NCBI GenBank assembly: GCA_905250115.1
Contig: CAJNOI010000162.1
Coordinates: forward strand, 1 to 64,000
DNA: 64,000 nucleotides
Direction: 5' to 3'
Source of the DNA: Adineta steineri
Lineage: Eukaryota; Rotifera; Eurotatoria; Adinetida; Adinetidae
The notes beneath the pieces were generated by a model. That model worked only from the letters and a program-made list of their open reading frames with translations. It was not told where the DNA came from and did no database searches. A program made the position numbers and the translations under genes. Below, piece after piece: positions 22,320 through 32,981 of the stretch (within the stretch, counting starts at the first letter, position 1; each line of letters begins with the position of its first letter).

Positions 22320-23611
22320 ACATCACAATAGATTTTGTCGACTACTGTATGGTGTATTGTTTAAAGATTCATATCACCTAAATAAATCACTGAAAAACTT
22401 GTTAAACAACTAGAATTATAAAATTAATAATCGTTCATTAATAAATAGACAACCTGTTGTTATGAACACGACTGAATGTTTTCATCAACTGAGAATGAAA
22501 ATATATCTAGACATTAAATAAGTTATATTCTTTAGAAGACAAAAAAGAACATTTTTAATTAAAAATGGACTTAAGTTCAACACCTTCACTGTAATGATTA
22601 TCAAACAGAGATTTGAAAAGATATTGTAGAAAAAGAAACTATTTTTAATTTTATAACCTAACTACAAACTATCAAGACGAAAATAGCTATATCTTTGAAC
22701 TGTTTCCTAAAATAGAAGTACGAGAATGAATTGTTTTGTTGCCTATTGAAGTTACGAAGAGAATGTTACACTATCAAATAATGAAACTTCTTTCTAATAT
22801 TTTTTTTCCTTTTATCAACTTTTGCAGGCTAATATGTTTTATAAATCATATATCAAATGCTTGCTTTATTTCTAATAAACTGAAATCAAACAGTTGGAGA
22901 AGCGCTTTTCTTTTTCAAACGATACTTGAAAATACAAAATTTTATATTTTCAATTAAGTCATTCACTCTTGTAACTTTCTTTGACTACAACTTTAGATCA
23001 ATAACATAACACTTGAAACAATATTTTACAAGATTCTCTTTATTCAATGGAATAAAATAATTCTAACTAATTTTTCGACTCTACCGATGAATCTGATTTC
23101 AATCGTCTATCAACTATTTCTATTCCAATTGTTGATTGTCCAATGAATTCACCTAAAAAGAATGAAATGTATGATTATTCACATCATTTGAACTCAGAAC
23201 AAGTCGAACTTTAATCCGAAGCAGTCAAAGAAAATGCAACACCATGGTCCAATCTCAAAAACGAAGTCGTATTCAATAAAACAGTTTCAAAGACTCATTC
23301 ATCGTTTAAATAATATAGAAGAAACAAAACATTTCTTGAATTACTTTTCTGGGTTCTCGCATAGGGCAAAAATGGTAACTGATATTTTCAATAAAAAAGA
23401 ATTCACTCGTCATATCTACATTCACGTGTCTCCAAAGATAAGAAACTTGTGTATATGTATTCTTTGCCTTATCAATGAGTGTCACTACTCATTTATGTCT
23501 CAATAAGATTAGAGTTTCTCTGTACCCGTGCGTATTTAAAATAATTCTTTTGTCGTTTAAAAAATTTATTTTATCTACTTTATAAAATAAAATTCATAGC
23601 AATACAGTTTA
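22320..23611. other. Intergenic with decayed coding traces
   Basis: Between about 23070 and 23310 one plus frame reads an acidic, Ser/Asn-rich peptide (including FDSTDESDFNRLST) broken by a TAA, suggestive of a relic exon. The rest is AT-rich with no supported gene. Confidence 0.35.
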
Positions 23612-25543
23612 TTATCTGTTTTGTACGTCTTTGAGATTATTTCTATATAATCGAATATCGGGATGATCTGAGGGTAATGATTGTTGTGCAATTTGTACAG
23701 CATCTTCATAAAATGTACGGGCTGTTGAGTAGTCACCCATGTCTTCATGCATTGCACCAATATTGTTGTAGGAACCAGCCAAATCAGGATGATTAGCAGG
23801 AAGTGATTGTTTACTGATTTCAAGGTCTTTTTCGTAGTAAAAAAGTGCTTTTGTATAGTTACCCATGTTTTTATACACTATACCAATGTTGTTATAGGAT
23901 ATAGCCAAATTAGGATGATTGGGAGGCAGTGATTGTTGTTTGATTTCAAGGGCTTTTTCGTGAGATGAAAGTGCTTTTGGATAATTACCCATATTTTTAT
24001 GAACCAAACCAATGTTGTTATAGGATATAGCTAAATTAGGATGATTGGAAGGAAGTGTTTTTTGATCGATAGCAAGTGATTTTTCATAGAATGTAAGTGC
24101 TTCTTCATATTTTCCTTGATCTCTTTTTATCGAACCAAGTTGATCATAAAGAGGTGCCTTGTCTTTATCATCCTTTGTTTGATCAACCAAAATATGATAA
24201 ATATTTTCAGCTGTGTCAAATTGACCCATTTTCCATAGTACCAACCCTAATCGTGCCCATCCTTCAGCATCTGGATAACTCTCTTGTCGAATATAATCTG
24301 TAAGTCTCTTGAATTCTGGGTCGTTGTCAGCAGTAAGTGTTAAATTAATTTCGCACGAGCGATTATTTTCACCCATCTGTTTAATATCATGAACACGAAA
24401 AACACTATGCATCGAAAATAAGACTTCTTCTTCACTCTGGAACTCACTAATATCAGCAATGGAGGCAAATGGTGTTGTTGGTAGAGTAGGATCAATCTTC
24501 ATGATGAAAAGTATATCAACTTGATCTGGATTCACGGTAGCACGTTGAGCAAAACGTTCTGATATATTGCGATCTTTACTAGTAGATAAGAAATTATTGA
24601 ATGAAATAAGACCACCTTTAACTATGCTCAGTTTTTCAAAATCTTCTGTAGATAAACTTTGGCCCCGATAAACGGTGAAAGTGTTAGCAGCAGTTCTACC
24701 AAGATATTGTTTCTGGTGTAGTTGTTCAATATTTCTATGCAAATCACCAATGAAGAAGCCCATCCGTGTAATGATATCACCATCCATCAGTCGTAATGCA
24801 CGATTCAGCATGGGATATAAGAACATGTCACAGGTGTACCAATAAATTGGTGTTTCGCTATGGTATTCATCTTCAAATCGTTTAATATTAACCATTTCTT
24901 CTTCATTATCGGCAAAATCATCGCGACAGCAATTAATATAATCTTGGACGTGCTGCTGGTTGAATTTGATGGTGAGCAATATTTCTTTGATGATTTGGGT
25001 GTACATAAAAGAAGGATCTAATTGATCCAAATTTTTATTTGATCCCACGAAACTCATGGGAATGGCATTCTGCTCACATTGATGAGCAGTCTCTTTGAGT
25101 GCCTCACAGATGGGTATAATATGTGTGAAGATACCCTTTATTTTTGGCCAATCTTTGACCCATTCTTCATGATGGTTTATATTGCCACAAAAAATAAAGA
25201 TTGAATCCACTTGAGACATATTGTGTACACGAGGCATAATATGCTGTCCAAGTAATCCCGATACAATGATACATACTTTGTTATTGACGATGGTTTTAAT
25301 GAATTCAAGGCATTGATCACCATCTGTAAATGTATTAATGTCGTTAACAGCACTTCGTAATTTTTTAATTGTATTTTGGCAATCCTTTTTTGTTTCATCA
25401 ATATTACTGTCTAACCAGATTATAAGAACATTTTGCATCTGTTGGATATTGATACGTTGACGACCTTCTGCACCTTTTAGAACTGCAGATGCATTTGTCG
25501 TAGCATCATATTTAATAGATGATGTTGATTGTCCCTTGCCCAT
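23612..25543 (-). CDS. ADP-ribosyltransferase (R-S-E type) fused to kinesin-light-chain-like TPRs
   Basis: 643 residues in one exon. Residues 36-165 form an alpha/beta domain starting with NVLIIWLDSNIDET and holding a VCIIVSGLLGQ strand; it looks like a receiver- or TIR-like fold of unknown role. An ADP-ribosyltransferase domain follows (about 215-405) with the R-S-E triad: Arg293 in VYRGQ, FLSTS (319-322) and EEE (371-373, ExE type). That pattern favours arginine-specific mono-ADP-ribosylation using NAD. From 424 to 640 come TPR units, the last four of about 42 residues with the kinesin-light-chain wording SYNNIG and LPxNHPDLA. There is no signal peptide, so it is intracellular. This architecture is amplified in bdelloids. 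Targets are unknown; TPRs probably select the partner. Frame and catalytic residues are intact. Confidence 0.85.
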   Translation of the reverse strand: MGKGQSTSSIKYDATTNASAVLKGAEGRQRINIQQMQNVLIIWLDSNIDETKKDCQNTIKKLRSAVNDINTFTDGDQCLEFIKTIVNNKVCIIVSGLLGQHIMPRVHNMSQVDSIFIFCGNINHHEEWVKDWPKIKGIFTHIIPICEALKETAHQCEQNAIPMSFVGSNKNLDQLDPSFMYTQIIKEILLTIKFNQQHVQDYINCCRDDFADNEEEMVNIKRFEDEYHSETPIYWYTCDMFLYPMLNRALRLMDGDIITRMGFFIGDLHRNIEQLHQKQYLGRTAANTFTVYRGQSLSTEDFEKLSIVKGGLISFNNFLSTSKDRNISERFAQRATVNPDQVDILFIMKIDPTLPTTPFASIADISEFQSEEEVLFSMHSVFRVHDIKQMGENNRSCEINLTLTADNDPEFKRLTDYIRQESYPDAEGWARLGLVLWKMGQFDTAENIYHILVDQTKDDKDKAPLYDQLGSIKRDQGKYEEALTFYEKSLAIDQKTLPSNHPNLAISYNNIGLVHKNMGNYPKALSSHEKALEIKQQSLPPNHPNLAISYNNIGIVYKNMGNYTKALFYYEKDLEISKQSLPANHPDLAGSYNNIGAMHEDMGDYSTARTFYEDAVQIAQQSLPSDHPDIRLYRNNLKDVQNR

Positions 25544-26574
25544 TATTGACTGCGTGAATGCTTTGAATTGTAATTACTGTTTAAGGTTTACTAATGTAGT
25601 AACGATCAAAAACGACTCATTTTATAGGTGTCTACTTCCTTCAAAGTGTTGTTTTTTTCTTTGACTGTTTTTTTTGCTATTGCTATGATTAACAAATATC
25701 GAAATATTCCGTGAAAAAGAATAATTTTATTTCTTTTCTCAGTGAAAAACATTGTTGAGTTATTGCTGTTATTTGAGAAGTGCAAATGAAAAAAAGCCTT
25801 CTTTTGTATGATCAAATATTTGATGAATTGTATAAGTTGACAACGTGTTTTTTGATCATTATGCAGATGATAGAGATTTATGTTCTAAATAAGTATGCAT
25901 CAGATTTATCATAACATTTAATTCTTAATCTGCATACAAATGCATGAATATATCATTACTTTTAAATTAAAAATTATTGTTTGATGAAATCTTTTCTTGT
26001 AAAACTAAACGATCAAAAAAACCTCAGTTTTTTTTTGCAGTGATACAATAACCAACGACATCAGATATCAAGCAAAAAAAGTGAAATTTAATACATTTTA
26101 AAGCAGAATAAAATAAAGAGCAGTTTACAATAACGTAAGCATATTTATTGACAACACAAATTACATTAAAGAATAATTTCAATGAATATATAACACGCCA
26201 TTTGGAGCACTCGTAATTACAGTTTCCGAGATCGATTATTGAACGATGCAGGTTCGCAAACACATAGTATCTCATCGATATATCAAATAAAATTAGATAA
26301 TCCTTATTAAGATACAGCTGAGACAGTTTTTCTTATATTAATCAATTTTTAAATAGTTTAATATTATATTTAATCTTACAAGTTCGTTTACATTGTTTTC
26401 ATAAAAGTAGTAGTAATACAAAATCAAAAATGAAAGCATAAGTAGTTAAATTACAAAAAAAAACAAATTTGATCCGATTGGTGTTTTACAATGTCAAGCT
26501 ACTTCTAAAAGTTCTTCTAGTAGAGAATCTGATAATTTAATTAAAAAAATCTCGATGAACTGGAAACCAAGACT
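25544..26574. other. Intergenic
   Basis: AT-rich 5' flank of the ART-TPR gene and 3' flank of the sulfite oxidase; no feature supported. Confidence 0.5.
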
Positions 26575-29106
26575 TTATTCTTCTGGTTCTCGTTTATGTT
26601 TCTTGACGTTCTTGTCATAATGCTCCTCGCTCTCAATACGAAACATAAGAGGACGTGTAATAGGTTCTAATGAATCGCCGTTTTCTTCAATTTGACGTAA
26701 TCGTTTGGCAGTTGCCGGATTCGATGCATTGACGGAATAGATTTTAATGCGGTGCGCTGAACTTGTTACATGTAAGTCCCAGTTCCAAACGCTGCGTACA
26801 TAAGTAGGTTGTGTGTTGCATGCATTATCAAACGCTCGAACAACCAACTCGAGCCAACCTTCGGCGAGCACAGGCAGTGTGATCTTCCATAATCTCCATG
26901 CGTGATAATGCCTAAAAAAGAAAAAATATTATGGATTCGATTTAAATAGATTTTCATCTTCAAATAAATCAAAGAAGAAAAAAAACAGTAGATACTATAT
27001 TGTCTACTTACTTTTCCGTCATATCATCTGGATCACATTGAAGCCTAACAAGAGAGAAAGAAGATTCAGTCTATTACAATATATATATATACTGTCTCTT
27101 ACCAGGTATGTCCTCCATCAGCTGAAACATCAACTCTTTCTATCCATCTACCTCCACCTGAATAAGCCCATCCAGTCATTTCAATCTTGCCCTGATGCAC
27201 CACCACTTGTTTGTCATTTGGAGTCATGATTGCCGAACCTACAGGCATCTCTTGAATAGAAAATCCATTGGAAAAGAGAGCGTTCTGCTTTCCAATCTGT
27301 GGTCCATAATAAAGATATTCTTGTTGTTGTACAGGACCGCGTGATGGTTCGTTGAGAACATTGACTCTTAATACCCATTTACATGATCTTGCTCCAATAA
27401 AACCTGTGACCACCACTCGAAGTGGTGCTCCATGAATAGCTGGTAATGGTTCACCATTCATTTCCCAGACAAGTAACACCTCATTGAGAGCTTCTACTTT
27501 TCGACGTGGAACACTTACGGCATAATTGAACACGTTCAACTTCTTGAAATATGTGTCCGCTCCAATGAATTCGATATGTCACGCTTCATCCTGCATGCCG
27601 CCACAATACTTGAGGACCTTTTTAAGGGATACACCTCGATAGCGAGCTGTACCAATGGCACCTTCGCCCCATGGAGCATTGATCAGTTCATCACCTTCTC
27701 CAGGATATTCATGAATTTGTTCGATACGACGTGTTCCAGAACACTAGGTAAATAGAATAACTTTTTTAAGAATTATGCATGGCATACATATTTTGTGCAA
27801 AACTTTTAAAAGTATTTCTAGAACAACATACTTGAAGAGTGACCGTTACTTCAACAGGTTCGAACTTCTTGGGATCTTGTAGATCAGCTAACGTCAATAT
27901 CTGTGGTTTGTTGACCAGTCCTCCAATAGTTAATGTAAATGCCGTTTTGTCAATAGTAGGAATACCACCATGATTTCGTACAAAATGATACTAAAATAGT
28001 ACTAGATTAAGACATCTACTAGGAACGGACAACTTCAAAATACCTCGTTTGGAGTCATTTTGTTTTGCATGAGTTTATTACGAGGTGGCTCGCCGTTATA
28101 TGGAAAATCGAGCACATGAATCATGTCAGCTGCCTTCTCTCGTTGCACAATTGCCCATGATTCAGCCGGTATATCTTTGAGATAAGGACCAAGCACTGCA
28201 TGATACCTTCGAATTATCAAATAGATTCTCAGTTTACTGCGTCGAAAATCGTTCGAAAGCTCAGTATATACTGAGAGAAGTGATGAACATCTTTTTTAAA
28301 TGACACTCCTGTTGTCTATTTCAATACTACGTGATCGTCTTTCTCTCTCTATTCCTTCTCTCTATCCTTGAAAACAGAAGAAAAAAAAGATGATAAGAGC
28401 TGAAGGTTAATAGACATATGAAAAGATNNNNNNNNNNAAAAAAAAGATGATAAGAGCTGAAGGTTAATAGACATATGAAAAGATCGACTGTCAGTATGGA
28501 AGATCCTTCTGAATTGTGATTAAGACTCGAAAACGGAATAGACACCCTGAACTATCTTTCTTCTTACAACTTACATCTATTCAAATCAACTATATATTTG
28601 TCCGTTACACTATTTAAAATTTGTTTTCAGTAAAAATAAGAGGTCAAATGGTGCAGATATTTAACTTTTCATTGGATATCACAATCCTCAATATGAAATT
28701 ACATATTATCGTTGTCATAAAGCACTTACTCTTTCCAACGATGACCAATGAGAATTGGATTCGTAGCAGGTAATGGTTCGAACTAAAGAAAAGCATTTTT
28801 CAATCTGTCAATTTCTATAAAAGTATTACTTGAAACTCTGGAATGTGCGTGAATTTACTCTTGTACGTTGTCAGAATTTCATGCGCTTTTTGACAACGCT
28901 CAGGATACTTATCCCATTCAACATACCTGACGAGAGTAAAGAAAAGAAAATGATATCAAAAAATAATAAAGTTTATATATGTTCACCTACCCATGCCAAC
29001 CGATTAGCTCTTCCGGAAAGAGTTCTGCTAACTTTGGATCCTTGTTAGTGAAAAGCGATTCTGTAGTTTTACTTGTGTTCGTTTCATCAACAGTAGGATT
29101 ACCCAT
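26575..29106 (-). pseudogene. Sulfite oxidase-family molybdoenzyme with in-frame TGA
   Basis: Eight exons (minus): 28991-29106, 28830-28926, 28730-28782, 28044-28206, 27832-27990, 27103-27743, 27012-27044, 26575-26911. All have GT/AG introns and consistent phases, giving 532 codons if the TGA at 27579-27581 is ignored. The molybdopterin domain contains YHFVRNHGGIP, VTLQCSGTRR with the Mo-ligand Cys at the start of exon 6, GAIGTARYRGV and HGAPLRVVVTGFIGARSCKW. The C-terminal dimerisation domain carries GWAYSGGGRWIERV, VSADGGHTW and VWNWD. There is no cytochrome b5 domain, as in plant-type enzymes. The TGA falls after CGGMQDEA, where the family usually has Arg; a CGA-to-TGA change explains it. 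The truncated product would lose half the Mo domain and the dimer interface. Intron 3 holds a gap-joined duplication. Confidence 0.85.
28381..28484. repeat. 47-bp duplication around a 10-N gap
   Basis: Bases 28381-28427 and 28438-28484 are identical (47 bp) and flank exactly ten N. This is the signature of an unresolved contig overlap rather than a biological repeat. Confidence 0.9.
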
Positions 29107-29573
29107 GCGCAATTCTTTTTTTAATATGTCAGTAAAATGCGTTGTCGCCGTTCGTGTAGTACTTTTATATTTTGAGGTAGAAGTAAGCAGTTATTTATAT
29201 ACACATCGTCGTTATCTACAGAGTGTTACTTTTTTCTTTTCTCTTATCTCTTTACATATAATTTCAACGCATATTCATTATACGAGTATGGTTGTGAACT
29301 CTCGATAGATAGTCGCTTGACTCTTTCAGTTCAGTGTAAGATAACTGCACTTGAAATTGTATATATTTGAAAAAGAAAAGAAGAAAAAAGAACTGACACT
29401 TCAAAAAACAGAATACGAACATATATCGTTCATATCAGGAGCAGAACAATGAAAAAAAAGAAAAGAAACAGTATGAAAAGATGTTATTGCAGATAACATT
29501 CTTTCAAATGAAATAAAGAATAACGAAAAAGAAGTGAGAACAATGTGAACACTAACATTGGTAGTCAAAAAAA

Positions 29574-29624
29574 CGTAGGTGTCGATATAGTTGGCAACTG
29601 TTCACTCATCGACACCCACCTCTG
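29574..29624. repeat. Telomere-like hairpin element
   Basis: CGTAGGTGTCGATATAG ... TCATCGACACCCACC; arms pair over about 12 bases. It lies about 470 bp upstream of the sulfite oxidase start. Confidence 0.65.
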
Positions 29625-30144
29625 TAGTGAAATTCTTACAATCGACTAGACGATTAATATTCTTGTTCAAGAAACATAAATGAAATTAATGCTTCGTTTC
29701 TTTATTCTTCATATCTCTTTCTGTTCTTCTCATGATCAACAAAATTATAGGCACTCACAAAAATCGTATAGAAAAAAACAATAACAACGACATATTTCGA
29801 GAGAAGATTCTTTACTGATAATCTTGAACATTATTGTTTAGATCTAGTTAACGACTCTTCCAATGATTTCATTTTGAAAAAAAGAACATGATTACATGGA
29901 AGTGTTCGATTATGAATTGCAATTGAAAATATCTGTTTTTTTAGAGAAAAGACGTGACAAAAAACAATAATTGTGCTCAAACTTTGTATTAATATTTAGA
30001 CATGATTAAAATCAAATTGAAATATTAATTTCATTGATTAATAAATTATTGACATAACTAAAATATATTTTCTAGATAATCCATCTTCTCAGGCCTTTAT
30101 TTTATCACATTCATTTATGTTGTTTTTATTGAATGAGCATCGTC

Positions 30145-30203
30145 AGGTGGGTGTGGGTGTATGTGTGTAGTAAAGAACAAACAGATTCACACCCACACCC
30201 TTG
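30145..30203. repeat. Telomere-like hairpin element
   Basis: CAGGTGGGTGTGGGTGTATG, loop, then GATTCACACCCACACCCTT; the best perfect match to consecutive TGTGGG units. Confidence 0.8.
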
Positions 30204-31066
30204 TTTTTTGTTCATGAAAAAAAAGTCTGAAATAAAAATATTTAATTCAAAATTAATCAAGACTTCTCAAAATAATGGGTTAATATGTATTGAATGGTTA
30301 ATAATATATGAAATAAATGCGTTAAAAGCCCAGTGATAACCAGTTTTATTTAATAGAGTTACTTCAGTTGAAATAAATAATTTTTTATAGATTAAAATAA
30401 TGAAGTTGTTGAATTGGAAAATAAAGAAATAAACAATTTCTGCATAGCGAAATGCTCAACAAGCAGCACTTCAAACTGAGTTACAAAAATACAGAAAAGA
30501 AAAAGATATTCAGGAAATTATTATTTTTTTATAAATCAAGTATAATGTTCGTTTTCATTCAAAAAAGGTTTTTGTTTCAATTAAAAAAGGTAATTTATTG
30601 AAGGTATTTTTGAATTCGATCGTCTAAATAATGAAAACAATGCTATAAAATTGGTAATCGTTTTTTCTTACCGTATTCTAATTTTAATGCATTATATTGT
30701 TAGGTCTTACCGTATATGTGCATACAGCGCAAAGAAATGAAAACCAATCTGACCTAAACACGGTCAAAGATGAGGATGTAGATGGTGAGGATGGGATAGT
30801 AATAAAAGAGAGAATGATGGAAGGTAATATAGATGGTTTATGTATGAAAATAACTAAACAAAGCAAAAGGAAGAATAACAATATAAGAGAGGAGAGGGAA
30901 TATGGATAGGTAGAAGGGAAGAGCAAGTAATACTTGGGGAGAAAAACAGATGAACTGTACTATGAACTAATGTACTAGAGGGAAACAAAAGTGAGAAAGA
31001 ATAGAGAGAGAGAGAAAGGAGCAGAACGAAAAAGAACTTGGTGTGCGAAAACTACGAAGACATTAG

Positions 31067-31109
31067 GAGGGGAGGGGTATATATAGCTTGATCACGAGTG
31101 GTGATCAAG
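31067..31109 (+). promoter_or_regulatory. G-rich TATA promoter-like site followed by a palindrome
   Basis: AGGAGGGGAGGGG directly precedes TATATATAG (31078-31086), then a 9-bp inverted repeat CTTGATCAC-5 nt-GTGATCAAG (31087-31109). About 40 bp further on, CATATG|GTATGT looks like an exon end. It could drive a 5' untranslated exon of the NHL gene at 32982 or belong to a transposon relic. Confidence 0.35.
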
Positions 31110-32237
31110 TAAGTTAGCGGTAACTGAGTGACATCTGTTATTGCTAACATATGGTATGTATTTCTATATTTATTGCATCCTTTATGGTTTTGGAATTTGT
31201 TTGTAGTAACTTGAACTCTTTTTGGAACTTCATTGTAATCAGCTGTTTTTGTGTATGTAAATCAGCCATCAATTTATCAAGTGATGTTGTAAGCTTTAAT
31301 AAAAGAAAAGTTATTAATATTGTTGCTTTTTTGCTTACTTGAATTAATAAGTTCTTTGATGCAAAATTGTCATCGTTTTCAAACCGTTTTACGATTCACC
31401 GTAAACGATGTCCTCAAGGTGACCGTTTACAACACCGTATTTTTTCACCTGGGTAATTGACTCTCTGCTTTCATTCGTTCAAGTTGGTTTTTTGTTGCCA
31501 GTTGTCGAAAGAGTTCGTCAAAACTGACTATGATTTATAAAAAGAATTTTTGTTGTTATTTTTAATATTTTTCTTACTTGTTCGAAATTATTTATAATTT
31601 CGATATTGGAGTTATTTTGATGCCATATATTATTAAAATCTTTTTCCAAATAAAAAAGTTAAAAGAGTACATTAATCTAAAAAAAGTATTCAAATTCAGT
31701 ACAAGAAATATATTTAATTTATAAATAGTTGTTTTAGGCGGTAGATATACATATGTATACATACATATAAACAAGCGAACTAACATGTTACGATATGTTT
31801 ATATGTATGTCTCTTTTCCTTTTTTCACTTAGTCGGACGATTATATATATTTTCTGCGTTATTATGCATGTATTGATCTAGATCTGAATTTTCATAGACA
31901 AACAAAGAATAGGTACCTCCACACAGCTCCTCACAGGTTTACATCGACCTTCTTCTGGCAAGATTTAAGTATACTAGTCTTGAAGCCCTCGTCGAGTTAT
32001 ATGATAATATATATTTAGTTTGGCCTTCCATCATGCGTAACTCTGACAGAGCAGGCTGAAAAGTCGATTTTATCAAAAAATGGGCCCCAGAATCACCCTT
32101 TCTTAGAAATTTTGATTCAGTCATCAGATAGAGTACTAAAAGTTGTCTCTGTAGAATAATTTTCAGAATTTTATCTTTAAAACTCATGTCGTGGAAGCGT
32201 TGACAAAATTGATAAAAATAGCACTTTACGTCAAAAT

Positions 32238-32322
32238 CGAGGGTGTAGGTGTATCTATCTTCTCTACACTCACACCCACCCACATCCACTCACACCCACC
32301 CACATCCACTCACACCCTCAAG
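32238..32322. repeat. Telomere-like hairpin with expanded C arm
   Basis: CGAGGGTGTAGGTGTATC, loop, then a 20-bp unit CACACCCACCCACATCCACT at 32271-32290 repeated exactly at 32291-32310 and followed by CACACCCTCAAG. Confidence 0.8.
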
Positions 32323-32981
32323 AACAAGAATAAAAAGATATACTGTAAATATAGACAAGATTGAAAATCAAATAATACTATGAATACTATCTAGCCCACA
32401 GTAGTTTGTTTTGAAATTAACGATATTAATTCTACGACAAGTTCTTTGAACAGAAATTTCATTTTTTCATACTAACACAATTTTGTTTATAGTTTTTGGT
32501 AAAATGATTACATTTAAATTATGAAATTTCGTGATTCATTATACATAACATTTAACCAAGTAGAGCACACAATGACAATAATAGTTAAACTGATTGTGGC
32601 CTTTTTGGAGATAGATAAAAAAGTGTTTTTTTTTTCTTGCATTATATTTTCTTAGTTAAAATGGTCAGCTTATAAAATGAAACCTTGTCATTTTCATTTA
32701 TTCTTTTATCTATTAAATGTTGACATTTTTTTCGTAAACAGTTACAGTGCGCATACACATTATCTTTGCTCTTATTGATATAGGCATAGGAAGAAAAAAA
32801 GAAGGATTTTGTCATTTATCTAATGTATTTAGGCAGTTTGTCTATACAAAATTTGAATTCTTTTCTAACTAAAATGAGATTTTGTAGTCTTGAGAATAAT
32901 CATAATCAGAGAAGATAGTCTTCAGAATAGCACAGAAGAAAGTTGATGAAGATATATTTCTTTCAGATACTTTTTGTCAAA

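Larger units (their letters stand above)
29107..32981. other. Long intergenic region with hairpins and a promoter-like site
   Basis: 3.9 kb without a supported gene. It holds hairpins at 29574, 30145 and 32238, a G-tract/TATA site at 31067-31086 followed by a palindrome, and a short coiled-coil-like coding trace near 30400-30540. A minus-strand stretch at 31939-32220 stays open but has no recognisable protein. Confidence 0.5.

Noticed and set aside
27579..27581. TGA in sulfite oxidase as a selenocysteine codon
   Set aside because: The site is not a catalytic Cys position; the Mo-ligand Cys is encoded normally 54 codons earlier, and other genes here carry TAG or TAA.
30698..31432. Solo LTR with TGT...ACA ends around the TATA site
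   Set aside because: The ends were chosen by eye and no target-site duplication flanks them.
31939..32289. 116-residue minus-strand frame
   Set aside because: Its first part is the hairpin read as protein; the remainder has no recognisable domain, although a transposon relic cannot be excluded.
32271..32322. CRISPR-like or spacer array
   Set aside because: The 20-bp units are directly adjacent without spacers, only two copies exist, and the genome is eukaryotic.
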